Notes under the pieces: model-generated
What the model was told of the DNA's origin: nothing
Database searches by the model: none
What the model saw: the letters and a program-made list of their open reading frames with translations, nothing else
DNA from: an uncultured Akkermansia sp.
GTDB taxonomy: Bacteria > Verrucomicrobiota > Verrucomicrobiia > Verrucomicrobiales > Akkermansiaceae
DNA length: 5,922 nucleotides
NCBI GenBank assembly: GCA_947585525.1
Contig: CANPXA010000115.1
Span: forward strand, 1 to 5,922
Direction: 5' to 3'
Translations under genes and position numbers: made by a program
Shown here: one piece after another, positions 1-5,922 of the stretch
Layout of the letters: each line of letters opens with the position of its first letter
Position numbering within the stretch: position 1 is the stretch's first letter

Positions 1-611
1 CGCTGCAGCTCCATCAACAAGTTGAGCACCTGAGCACGCACCGAGACATCCAGCGCGCTCACCGGCTCGTCGAGGATGAGCAACTTGGGGTTGCCGGCTA
101 GAGCTCTGGCAATGCAGATGCGTTGCCGTTGACCTCCGGAGAATTCGTGCGGGAATTGATCCGCCGCGCTCTTGGGAAGTCCCACGAGCTCCAGCAACTC
201 ATCCACTCTCGCGCGTTGTTCCTGTCGGGGAAATCCTCCCTGCACTTCCATCGGCTCCGAGATGATACGGCGCACATCCAAGCGCGGATTCAACGCATCG
301 GCCGCATCCTGAAAGACGAGTTGCACCAGTTGACGCTCTTTTTTCAACCGCCATTCGGCCTTGTGCGTCACGTCCACACCCTGCAGACGAATCGTGCCGG
401 AGACGGGTTCTTCCAAACGCACCAGACAGCGTGCCAGCGTGCTCTTCCCGCAGCCGGATTCTCCCACGAGTCCGAGGGTTTCTCCGGCCCTGATGCAGAA
501 CGACACCCCATCCACCGCCTTGAGCAAGCCTCCCGACGCACCGGAAAACAATCCGTCCTGCACGCGGTAGTACATGCACAACTTTGTCACTTCCAACACG
601 GGTGTTTCCAT
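1..611 (-). CDS. Opp/Dpp-type ABC transporter ATP-binding protein (3' end cut off)
   Basis: This is the cytoplasmic ATPase subunit of a peptide/nickel-type ABC importer. It couples ATP hydrolysis to substrate uptake through a membrane permease that is not in this window. About 203 residues are visible. Walker A GESGCGKST lies at residues 50-58, the Q-loop glutamine at 101 (VFQD), the signature FSGGQRQR at 157-164, Walker B LLILDEP at 177-183 and the D-loop SALD at 185-188. The H-loop and the C-terminal oligopeptide-transporter extension lie beyond the left edge. The N-terminal stretch from 10 to 36, leading into AVDGVSF, is typical of OppF/DppF. The ATG at 609-611 is well supported, because an in-frame TGA lies only three codons upstream. 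This also argues against a fused double-ATPase such as YejF. No Shine-Dalgarno is visible. It follows der by 27 bases and is probably cotranscribed. One small oddity is DAADALNP after the Q-loop, where the family usually has a proline near DPxxSLNP. The substrate cannot be told. Confidence 0.93.
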   Translation of the reverse strand, partial: METPVLEVTKLCMYYRVQDGLFSGASGGLLKAVDGVSFCIRAGETLGLVGESGCGKSTLARCLVRLEEPVSGTIRLQGVDVTHKAEWRLKKERQLVQLVFQDAADALNPRLDVRRIISEPMEVQGGFPRQEQRARVDELLELVGLPKSAADQFPHEFSGGQRQRICIARALAGNPKLLILDEPVSALDVSVRAQVLNLLMELQ

Positions 612-638
612 AGCAGCTCAGGAGGAGAATCGATCTTT

Positions 639-2036
639 TCAGGTTCGGCACAACCGGGAACGCGGCGAGAGTGCCACAGGAATGCCCTTCACTCCTGCCC
701 TCTCCCGAATGACACTGCGCAAGTACTGGGCGTAGCTATCCGTGAGCAATCTCTTGTCGTTCACAAACAAAACATAGACCGGCACCGGAATCATCGTGTA
801 CTTTTCGTTGACTGCAACGGTCGCGTAAAATAGCTTCAGCGGGCGGGCGTTGCCGCGTCCCCGACCGGGAGGATTCACCTCCATCGCTCGCTGGAGGATG
901 CGGTTGAGTTCGCCGGTGCCGAGCAGGTTCGCACTCTCCTGTTGCATACGGGAGATGGCGGAGAAAATGCCGTTCAATCCCGTTCCCGCCTTGGCAGACA
1001 CCATCACGACCGGAGCCTCCTCCAGGAAAAAGAGTTGTTCGCGTACCTTCTCGTTCATCTCCGCCTTACGAACCTTCTGCGGCGCATCCGGGAAGAAGAG
1101 ATCGAATTTGTTGATGACGACCACGCACGGTTTCCTCTCCTCCGCTATCATCGCCGCTATCCTTCGATCCTGGTGCGTAACGCCCGCCGAGGCGTCCACC
1201 ACCAACAGGCACACGTCCGCCCTCCTTATCGCGCGTTCACTGCGCATCGCTGAAAACACCTCCACGGAAGTATCGCGCTTCGACCTCGGTCGCATCCCTG
1301 CCGTATCAATGAGCACATAATCCTGCTCCGCGCGCCGATAGGGGATGTCAATCGCATCCCGCGTGGCGCCCGGCAACTCGGAGACGATGGTGCGTCTGTC
1401 TCGCAAAATCGCATTGATGAGCGATGATTTTCCTGCGTTCGGTCTTCCCACCACGGCCATACGCACAGCGGTTCCCGCTCCGCCGCCCTCGTCCTCTCCT
1501 TCCTCTTCCTCACCGGCGGCGCGTCGATCGGCTCCCAGCTTCCGTAGCTGTTCATCCAGCATGGATGCGAGCTTCTGCAGACCTCTCCCGTGCGCCGCAG
1601 ACGTAAAGACGTGCGATTCAAACCCCAACTGCGCAAACTCTCCCACGGTCAATTCCTGCTTCTCGGTGTCCGCCTTGTTGAGCACATGGAGCACCGGCGT
1701 CTTTCCCCGATGCAGCCGCGCCGCGATCTCCCGGTCCACCGGTGTGAGCGATTCCCGGCAATCGCATACAAACATGATCAAATCCGCCGCCTCCATCGCG
1801 ATGTCGGCCTCTCTCTGCACGTGCTCCCCGAAGCCGTCATCCGCCGTTGCGCCTATGCCCCCGGTGTCCACCACCACCGCCTCGTACTCCCCAAGCCGAT
1901 ACGGCGCGCTGAGACGGTCACGCGTCACTCCCGGTTGGTCGTGCACAATGGCAATCTTGCGCGTCACCAAACAGTTGAAGAGCGCCGATTTTCCGACGTT
2001 CGGTCTGCCTACGATTGCTATTGTCGGTATGCTCAT
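639..2036 (-). CDS. der: Ribosome biogenesis GTPase Der (EngA)
   Basis: Der is an essential cytoplasmic GTPase that binds the 50S ribosomal subunit and is needed for its late assembly. At 465 residues it has the family's usual length and layout of two tandem G domains followed by a KH-like domain. The first G domain has GRPNVGKS at 10-17, the switch threonine in PGVTRD near 38, DTGG at 57-60, NKAD at 120-123 and SAA at 146-148. The second has GRPNAGKS at 197-204, PGATRD at 223-228, DTAG at 244-247, NKFD at 309-312 and SAK at 347-349. The KH-like domain spans about 370-460 and includes YVLFVND and the late GIPV. The linker between the G domains (about 171-190) is very acidic and glycine-rich, and is the only unusual part. 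The ATG at 2034-2036 begins directly before the first P-loop strand, so the start is secure, although no clear Shine-Dalgarno precedes it. It lies 69 bases after the secreted protein gene. Confidence 0.97.
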   Translation of the reverse strand: MSIPTIAIVGRPNVGKSALFNCLVTRKIAIVHDQPGVTRDRLSAPYRLGEYEAVVVDTGGIGATADDGFGEHVQREADIAMEAADLIMFVCDCRESLTPVDREIAARLHRGKTPVLHVLNKADTEKQELTVGEFAQLGFESHVFTSAAHGRGLQKLASMLDEQLRKLGADRRAAGEEEEGEDEGGGAGTAVRMAVVGRPNAGKSSLINAILRDRRTIVSELPGATRDAIDIPYRRAEQDYVLIDTAGMRPRSKRDTSVEVFSAMRSERAIRRADVCLLVVDASAGVTHQDRRIAAMIAEERKPCVVVINKFDLFFPDAPQKVRKAEMNEKVREQLFFLEEAPVVMVSAKAGTGLNGIFSAISRMQQESANLLGTGELNRILQRAMEVNPPGRGRGNARPLKLFYATVAVNEKYTMIPVPVYVLFVNDKRLLTDSYAQYLRSVIRERAGVKGIPVALSPRSRLCRT

Positions 2037-2105
2037 CGTGCTTGACGAATGATTGAGAGAGGGTTCTCGTATCTTGCGCCGGAAAATTTCTCCGTCAGAT
2101 TCGGT
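2037..2105 (-). other. Intergenic spacer upstream of der
   Basis: This is the only gap in the left part of the window long enough to hold a promoter. Read on the minus strand it contains an imperfect short palindrome (CGGAGAAATTTTCCG, about 2078-2092) with no following T-run, so it does not look like an intrinsic terminator. A weak CTGACG / GATACG pair with an overlong 19-base spacing is not convincing as a sigma-70 promoter. der may therefore be read through from the upstream genes or have a promoter I cannot recognise. Confidence 0.4.
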
Positions 2106-2957
2106 TCAGGGTCTTTCCGTGGCGCTGTGGTAGTGAGATTTTTCGCCCTTGGGTTTGACATAGGGCGCCACTCCCACACAGCGGATGCCTCCGCCCGTGC
2201 TGACCAGATCCACGATACCGCCCGTCTGCTGCATCACCTTGTACTCCCTGCGCCTCCCGTACGTGTCCATCACGGAATAGGTGAAAAACTTGGGTGTGCT
2301 CTGGCAGAGCATATGGAGATTCTGCGCGCGATCCAGAATAACCTTGGGACGCATGAAGCCGAGGTATTGTCCCATGTAGCAGGCTCCGTACACAATTCGA
2401 GTGTCGGCATTCGTCACCTGCCCGAAAAGCGTACTCTTCCCATCGATCATGAGCGAACGCAGGCTGATCTGCAAACGAAGTCCCCGCGCTTGCACCCGGA
2501 AGCTCTGCACTTCGCCGCCGCTGGTCAGATTGAAGGTAGCGACGTTGGAGCTGTAGGTGGTTGTCATGTCGGGCAACCGAACCGTAGCCACCGCGCGGTG
2601 AAGCCCCTCATGGCGCAAGTCGTAATAGGGTCTCAATTCAACCTCGTACGACCTGCGCGACCCCGGTGAGAGCGTAAGGTTGGGATAACGCGGCACAGAG
2701 TTCTGCGCCACGGAGCTCATGTCCCCGTTGCGCCTGATATCCATGTGCAGCCAACAGCGACCCGGCGTGTTGGTAAGTGCCACGGAGCTGTCTGTATGGT
2801 TGATGATCGTGATCTTGAGTTTCACGTTTTCGCCGAGGACGTAATCCTTGCGGACGGGCTCAAGGAAAACTTCCAACTGCGCATAAGAGGTCGGCACAGC
2901 AGCCCACACCCCCAGCGCCAGCAGCGCCGTCTTCATTAGTTTTCTCATTGTCTTCAT
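2106..2957 (-). CDS. Secreted beta-rich protein with Sec signal peptide
   Basis: I do not recognise a named family. The 283-residue product begins with a classic Sec signal peptide: a basic n-region (MKTMRKLMK), a hydrophobic core (ALLALGVWAAV) and a likely cleavage after SYA at residue 26. The mature part opens with a beta-sandwich-like segment, about 27-145. It has the pattern of a strand, then GENVKLKITIINHT, then a later YEVEL and a strand ending SSNVATFNL. This recalls Ig-like or BsuPI-type protease-inhibitor domains, but that is only a resemblance. A second beta-rich region follows from about 150 to 262, with four cysteines in the mature chain (68, 193, 218, 260). The tail is basic and polar. 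It has no further membrane helix, so it is probably periplasmic or outer-surface. The start was placed at the ATG at 2955-2957, because an upstream ATG at 3095 would run 128 bases into the preceding gene and bury the signal peptide. It begins ten bases after that gene's TAA, so coupled translation is likely. Confidence 0.85.
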   Translation of the reverse strand: MKTMRKLMKTALLALGVWAAVPTSYAQLEVFLEPVRKDYVLGENVKLKITIINHTDSSVALTNTPGRCWLHMDIRRNGDMSSVAQNSVPRYPNLTLSPGSRRSYEVELRPYYDLRHEGLHRAVATVRLPDMTTTYSSNVATFNLTSGGEVQSFRVQARGLRLQISLRSLMIDGKSTLFGQVTNADTRIVYGACYMGQYLGFMRPKVILDRAQNLHMLCQSTPKFFTYSVMDTYGRRREYKVMQQTGGIVDLVSTGGGIRCVGVAPYVKPKGEKSHYHSATERP

Positions 2958-2967
2958 GGTCGTTCGT

Positions 2968-4353
2968 TTAGTTTCTCTTGATGGTTCTGAAAGTTCTTCC
3001 CGGCGCTTTTTGTTCCGGCGCCCCGGCCTGCATGCATAATTTTCCCGCTCCGGCACACACCACGTAGTGTGCTTCGTACGGCAACTTCTTTTCAACCTGT
3101 GAGGATGTCCACTCCTCCGTCGTCGCTGCCTGAGGGGCTCCTTTGCGCGCGGTCATCACATGTCCCGCACTCGCCACTTCCTCTCCCTTGCTGCGCGCAT
3201 ACACCGCCGCGTCGCGGTAGGAGACACCGCTCACCGGCACCACCTTCCCCTCTTTCGTCGCCGCCTCCTCCTGCGCCACTTGCTGCTCCCAGTTCAACGG
3301 CGTGGGATCAAAAGGCTCGCCTTCCCCGGGCAGACCTGTCAACAAGGCAGCGCGCTTCTCCTCATCACTCCCCTCCCACTCCTTCATGAATGCCGCGTAC
3401 TGCTCCACGCTCACCGGTCGCGCCTGCACGCGGCAAGTTACGCCTCCTTCTTCCTCGACGTACACTTCATCATCCGTCACGGCAGGAGCTAAATCATCCG
3501 ACACGCGGGAGGACGGAATGAGCAGACCGCACAATCCCAGCAAAATCACAAGAGCAGAGCATATCAAAAACCGGAATCCAAGCTCCTCCACCACTCTCCA
3601 CGCGCGCCTCAGGTATCTCTTCTTTCCAAACCGCAGGATGGATTTCTTACGCTCGGTCTCAACTGCATTCCTCCCGTTCTCCGCATTTTTCCTGGTCTTC
3701 AGCGTCCGCAGAGCCGAAATGAGCGGAGCCCACTCCAGCGGTCTTCCCCCGTACCCATGACGCAACCAGTGAATCACTGCGGATAACTTGGAATTCTGCA
3801 ACTTCCCCTCATCGATCGTTCTCTCCAGCACCGCCGCCAGCCCCTCCATCTGCTCCGCCCGGTTGACGGCATCCGCCATCTCTGTTGACAACGGGGAGAG
3901 GAAACTATAGGCGCCTCCATCCCAATAGATGGAATCAGCCCCCAGAGGCAATGCGGCCAAATTATGCACACGGCACGCCTCGTAAAGCTCCGCTTCAGCC
4001 TGCACCAAGGCAAACCCCTGCGCCACGGTCAACAATTTCCCTTCGCTCACCCTGCGACTCAACTGCTCTCCTCGCGGCATCTCCTGAATCAGGTAGCAGA
4101 TGTTTCCACTCTGCGCCGATTCCAACACAGGACTCACTCGAGGAAGGTTCACCCCGGCGCGATTCTTGGCGCTCTCACGGAACCATGCCGCTACCTCCCC
4201 GGGCTGCTCCGGTCTCAATACCTCGATGACCACCGAACGATCCACGTAACTCTGCGTCGCCAGATACAACTCGCTGTAGTCGCGCGCCCCGATCATCTCG
4301 GTGAGCGTGTAGATTCCCATCTTGCTGGGCAGCTCTGGAAATATGGGGTTCAT
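2968..4353 (-). CDS. Membrane-anchored pseudokinase with shortened FGE/SUMF-like domain
   Basis: This is a 461-residue, single-pass membrane protein of unknown function. Residues about 11-215 read like a protein kinase fold that has lost catalysis. The glycine loop is degraded to IGARDYSELYLA (21-32). The strand that should carry the ATP-binding lysine is VVIEVLRP (41-48), with Glu in place of Lys. The catalytic-loop region is VHNLAALPLGADSIYW (129-144), with no HRD aspartate. Where DFG is expected there is YSFLSP. A basic stretch (about 220-252) precedes one membrane helix (261-280), which puts the N-terminal domain in the cytoplasm and the rest outside. The C-terminal part has FGE-sulfatase landmarks: VSVEQYAAFMKEW (314-326), VPVSGVSYRDAAVYA (372-386), ATTEEW (410-415) and a terminal TFRTIKR. 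The long middle of a normal FGE domain is missing, so enzymatic activity is doubtful. The ATG at 4351-4353 overlaps the TGA of the preceding gene. No Shine-Dalgarno is seen, in keeping with translational coupling. Confidence 0.85.
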   Translation of the reverse strand: MNPIFPELPSKMGIYTLTEMIGARDYSELYLATQSYVDRSVVIEVLRPEQPGEVAAWFRESAKNRAGVNLPRVSPVLESAQSGNICYLIQEMPRGEQLSRRVSEGKLLTVAQGFALVQAEAELYEACRVHNLAALPLGADSIYWDGGAYSFLSPLSTEMADAVNRAEQMEGLAAVLERTIDEGKLQNSKLSAVIHWLRHGYGGRPLEWAPLISALRTLKTRKNAENGRNAVETERKKSILRFGKKRYLRRAWRVVEELGFRFLICSALVILLGLCGLLIPSSRVSDDLAPAVTDDEVYVEEEGGVTCRVQARPVSVEQYAAFMKEWEGSDEEKRAALLTGLPGEGEPFDPTPLNWEQQVAQEEAATKEGKVVPVSGVSYRDAAVYARSKGEEVASAGHVMTARKGAPQAATTEEWTSSQVEKKLPYEAHYVVCAGAGKLCMQAGAPEQKAPGRTFRTIKRN

Positions 4354-5726
4354 AGGTTCGTGTCGTTGGTGTCGCCGTATTCATCCGAGTAAGGCACAGC
4401 CTCCTCTGTGTAGGGAGACAATCCGTCGTCCGGCAGGAGTCCGCCGGGCAGCATCCCGCGCCTCCTGCTGTTGAGCCTCTGTTCATGCAAGATCAGCGCA
4501 GAGGGCGTGCTGATGCAGTCCAACGGCTCGCCTTTGTAGTAGAGTTTTGCGGTGAACCCGTAGTACTTCACGTCCCCGGCGCTGTCCGCATCCATGCCGT
4601 CAGCAGGTGCCACAGCGTAGTTCACCATGAGGTCCTCCTCCCAGTCGTTCCACGTCGGCTTTTCGTTCACCCAGGCCAGCTTCGGCGTCACTCGCGAAAA
4701 GTCCACCCTTCTCCCGTTCACCAAATCGAAAAACTGGATGGTTATGTAGATGTCGTCCGGTCGCACTTCCTCGCCGGGAGCAAGCAGAACCGGCAACAGG
4801 ATGCTCACGCTCTCCCCTTGTTCGGTATCGTACGTGTGCTGCACCTGGTGGGGGCCGAAAGAAAGTTTCCCTCGCATCGCGCTCGGCTGCTCCATCCCAT
4901 AGGTCAGTCTCCGTGAGGCTCGGGCAAAGTACTTCCCCGCCTGTTCGCGCATACGAAACAATTTCCCGTAATAGTCCCTCGCCTTGCGCGGGTTGAGCAA
5001 CTTGTCGTATGCCATCCCGTAGTAGTACAGCATGGCCGGGTGATTCGGCGCCATCGTGCTCGCCTGCTCCAAACTCAGAATGCACTTCCTCATATCCCCC
5101 GCCGTCATGGCCGCCACCCCCTGCCGTATCAGCGACTCCACTTCCTCATCCTGCTCCGCGCTCAGTTGCCCCGCGTTCGTTATCTCTCCTTTTTCTGCCG
5201 CGATTTCCATCGTCCCCCCTTCCTCCGCCGTTTCCCCGCCTTCTCCCTCGCGCTCCAGTGCCGCTGCCGCTGCCGCCATGTCTCCCGTCTCCTCCGAAAT
5301 GATCGTTGCCACATCTCGCGGTCTCAAATCCGGCGCCTCATCCGTGCCCACCTTGCTCTCCTCCATCTCTTTCCCCGCCGGCTCTTCTCCCTCTCTCGCC
5401 CCTATTCCGGCCGACCCCGCTGTGTTCTCTTCCTCCTGCCACTCCTGCGCCTCCAGCACCGCCAGCTCCATCCGCGCCGCCTCCATCGCCCTGTCGTACG
5501 AGTCCTCCAGCCTCCTCACCACTCCTACCCCCAGCACACACAATTCCACCACGATCACCGCACGCAGCGCTATCACCGCTCCCCTCCCGCTCAACACCAC
5601 CCCCATCACTCCCCTCATCACCCTCGCCACTCTCCCTTCCCCCTTCCCTTCACTACACACCACCACCTCCTGCGCGGTCTCCCGTACAGTCTCTCCCGGC
5701 TTCTCTCCTTTGCTCTCCTCGTTCAC
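4350..5726 (-). CDS. Membrane-anchored TPR protein with acidic linker and C-terminal beta domain
   Basis: The 458-residue product has no family name I can give. A cytoplasmic N-terminus of about 45 residues leads to one membrane helix (about 48-70), followed by RR and a long predicted exoplasmic part. Residues about 75-195 form a low-complexity linker rich in Glu, Gly and Ala, with a possible helix near 72-98. Two TPR-like helix pairs follow at about 196-263 (GVAAMTAGDMRKCILSLEQA, then MLYYYGMAYDKLLNPRKARD), which suggests protein binding. Residues about 285-415 are beta-rich and end in ALILHEQRL. An acidic tail follows. The start is a GTG at 5724-5726, since an in-frame TAG lies six codons upstream and no ATG is available before the membrane helix other than Met37 and Met41. 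A G-rich run (AGGGGGG) five bases upstream may act as ribosome binding site. The sense strand of the 5' third is extremely purine-rich. It heads the three-gene coupled unit and shares an ATGA overlap with the pseudokinase gene. Confidence 0.85.
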   Translation of the reverse strand: MNEESKGEKPGETVRETAQEVVVCSEGKGEGRVARVMRGVMGVVLSGRGAVIALRAVIVVELCVLGVGVVRRLEDSYDRAMEAARMELAVLEAQEWQEEENTAGSAGIGAREGEEPAGKEMEESKVGTDEAPDLRPRDVATIISEETGDMAAAAAALEREGEGGETAEEGGTMEIAAEKGEITNAGQLSAEQDEEVESLIRQGVAAMTAGDMRKCILSLEQASTMAPNHPAMLYYYGMAYDKLLNPRKARDYYGKLFRMREQAGKYFARASRRLTYGMEQPSAMRGKLSFGPHQVQHTYDTEQGESVSILLPVLLAPGEEVRPDDIYITIQFFDLVNGRRVDFSRVTPKLAWVNEKPTWNDWEEDLMVNYAVAPADGMDADSAGDVKYYGFTAKLYYKGEPLDCISTPSALILHEQRLNSRRRGMLPGGLLPDDGLSPYTEEAVPYSDEYGDTNDTNL

Positions 5727-5731
5727 TTCTT

Positions 5732-5738
5732 CCCCCCT
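5732..5738 (-). promoter_or_regulatory. Possible ribosome binding site for the TPR gene
   Basis: The minus strand reads AGGGGGG, then five bases, then GTG. It is an imperfect Shine-Dalgarno, but it is the only purine-rich candidate at correct distance from the GTG start, and it supports choosing that start over downstream codons. The other minus-strand genes here have no recognisable Shine-Dalgarno, so the absence or presence of one is weak evidence in this genome. Confidence 0.4.
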
Positions 5739-5741
5739 ATC

Positions 5742-5777
5742 CTACCACACCTCCGCCTCCCCTTCAAGCAATCCCAC
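5742..5777 (-). CDS. Possible 11-codon upstream ORF before the TPR gene
   Basis: A perfect AGGAGG (minus strand, 5782-5787) sits four bases before a GTG at 5775-5777. That GTG opens a frame of eleven codons, (M)GLLEGEAEVW, closed by TAG at 5742-5744. The frame is the same as that of the TPR gene, and only five sense codons (GAT AGG GGG GAA GAA) lie between the TAG and the TPR gene's GTG. It could be a translated leader that feeds ribosomes to the main gene, or the true beginning of the TPR protein interrupted by one stop codon. It could also be chance in a strand full of A and G, where AGGAGG is easy to meet. No attenuator hairpin or regulatory codon run is visible. Confidence 0.25.
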   Translation of the reverse strand: MGLLEGEAEVW

Positions 5778-5789
5778 CTCTCCTCCTAA

Positions 5790-5922
5790 AAAAATCCATA
5801 TCCCCCCCAAGGCTACGGTGAGTCAACGGACGATGAGGAGGACGGAAATGATACAGATAATGGTGACTATTACATCTCACCCGATCAGTTCCTCAACGGA
5901 TCCAAGGCATTTCGAATCACGG
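5790..5922 (+). CDS. Possible partial plus-strand coding fragment, start not visible
   Basis: From the codon after a TAA at 5787-5789 to the right edge, one plus-strand frame stays open. From about 5811 it reads like a protein: GYGESTDDEEDGNDTDNGDY, then YISPDQFLNG and SKAFRIT. Many codons follow a purine-any-pyrimidine pattern, which favours real coding, and the acidic run followed by aromatic and hydrophobic residues resembles a linker entering a domain. However, the frame has no ATG, GTG or TTG in the window, and upstream it meets runs of seven A and seven C and then pyrimidine-rich DNA that belongs to the opposite operon. The alternative frame beginning at ATG 5833-5835 is less protein-like. 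It may be a gene fragment, an assembly join, a frameshifted gene or simply non-coding DNA. No function can be given. Confidence 0.3.
5801..5826 (-). promoter_or_regulatory. Weak sigma-70-like promoter candidate for the minus-strand operon
   Basis: On the minus strand TTGACT (5821-5826, one mismatch to the -35 consensus) is followed after about 18 bases by GATATG, and two bases later by TATGGA, either a poor -10 element. The spacer contains a run of seven G. A second pair farther upstream is TTGAGG (5891-5896), 16 bases, TGTAAT (5869-5874), with the better -10. Both lie where a promoter for the three-gene unit is expected, but neither is strong, and the second lies within a possible plus-strand coding stretch. 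Confidence 0.2.

Noticed and set aside
123..833. Plus-strand open frame of 236 codons
   Set aside because: It lies antisense across the ABC ATPase, whose Walker A, signature and Walker B are clear on the minus strand, and across the 3' end of der. The translation is His/Arg-rich with no recognisable domain.
1345..2052. Plus-strand open frame of 235 codons
   Set aside because: It is antisense to the first G domain and linker of der. It is Ser/Pro/Ala-rich, as expected for a shadow of a GC-rich gene.
2078..2092. Palindrome as an intrinsic terminator between the secreted protein gene and der
   Set aside because: The stem is short and interrupted, with no T-run after it on the minus strand.
2049..2669. 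Plus-strand open frame of 206 codons
   Set aside because: It is antisense to the secreted protein gene, which has a signal peptide, coupled spacing and sensible strands. The plus frame shows no domain.
2958..3095. N-terminal extension of the secreted protein to an ATG at 3095
   Set aside because: It would overlap the pseudokinase gene by 128 bases, adds a highly basic unlike-protein stretch and would hide a textbook signal peptide that begins at the ATG at 2957.
3774..4013. Minus-strand open frame of 79 codons inside the pseudokinase gene (also those at 199-651, 1226-1636 and 4175-4486)
   Set aside because: They are out-of-frame readings of well-supported genes on the same strand, rich in Arg and Trp or Ser, with no start signal.
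5306..5821. Plus-strand Pro/Ser/Leu-rich open frame of 171 codons (and the overlapping one at 5040-5789)
   Set aside because: The composition is simply the complement of the purine-rich TPR gene and its leader. It has low complexity, no domain and no plausible ribosome binding site.
5833..5922. Gene start at ATG 5833 on the plus strand (MRRTEMIQIM...)
   Set aside because: There is no ribosome binding site, and the neighbouring frame over the same bases has a much better coding rhythm and a more protein-like translation.

Overview
All confidently called genes lie on the minus strand, head to tail, and are read from right to left. The window has moderately high G+C, and none of the features below is an RNA gene, insertion sequence or CRISPR array. 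The clearest gene is der (engA), the double-GTPase ribosome assembly factor. Downstream of it is the start of an Opp/Dpp-type ABC transporter ATPase, cut by the left edge. The organism is a Gram-negative-type bacterium: there is a Sec signal peptide and two single-pass membrane proteins with large predicted exoplasmic domains. A kinase-like domain fused to an FGE/SUMF-like domain is a layout I associate with the Planctomycetes-Verrucomicrobia-Chlamydiae group, and Verrucomicrobiota is my best guess. That is inference, not proof.

Layout in order of transcription. First comes a G-rich, purine-rich leader (about 5727-5810) with a possible 11-codon upstream ORF. Next is a 458-residue membrane-anchored TPR protein (5726 to 4350). 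Its stop overlaps the start of a 461-residue protein (4353 to 2968) in an ATGA motif. That protein has a degenerate, probably inactive kinase-like domain, one membrane helix and a shortened FGE-like C-terminus. Ten bases further on is a 283-residue secreted beta-rich protein with a signal peptide (2957 to 2106). After a 69-base gap comes der (2036 to 639), and after 27 bases the ABC ATPase (611 to beyond base 1).

The first three genes look like a translationally coupled unit. Two are predicted to be anchored in the inner membrane with domains outside the cytoplasm and the third is exported, so a shared envelope job is plausible. Nothing in the sequence gives a specific function. der and the transporter ATPase may be read from the same transcript, but they are functionally unrelated to the envelope trio as far as can be seen.

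The right edge (about 5790-5922) differs from the rest. It is lower in G+C and contains a plus-strand frame that looks protein-coding but has no start codon in view. It is either the edge of another gene whose 5' end is missing, a remnant, or an assembly join.
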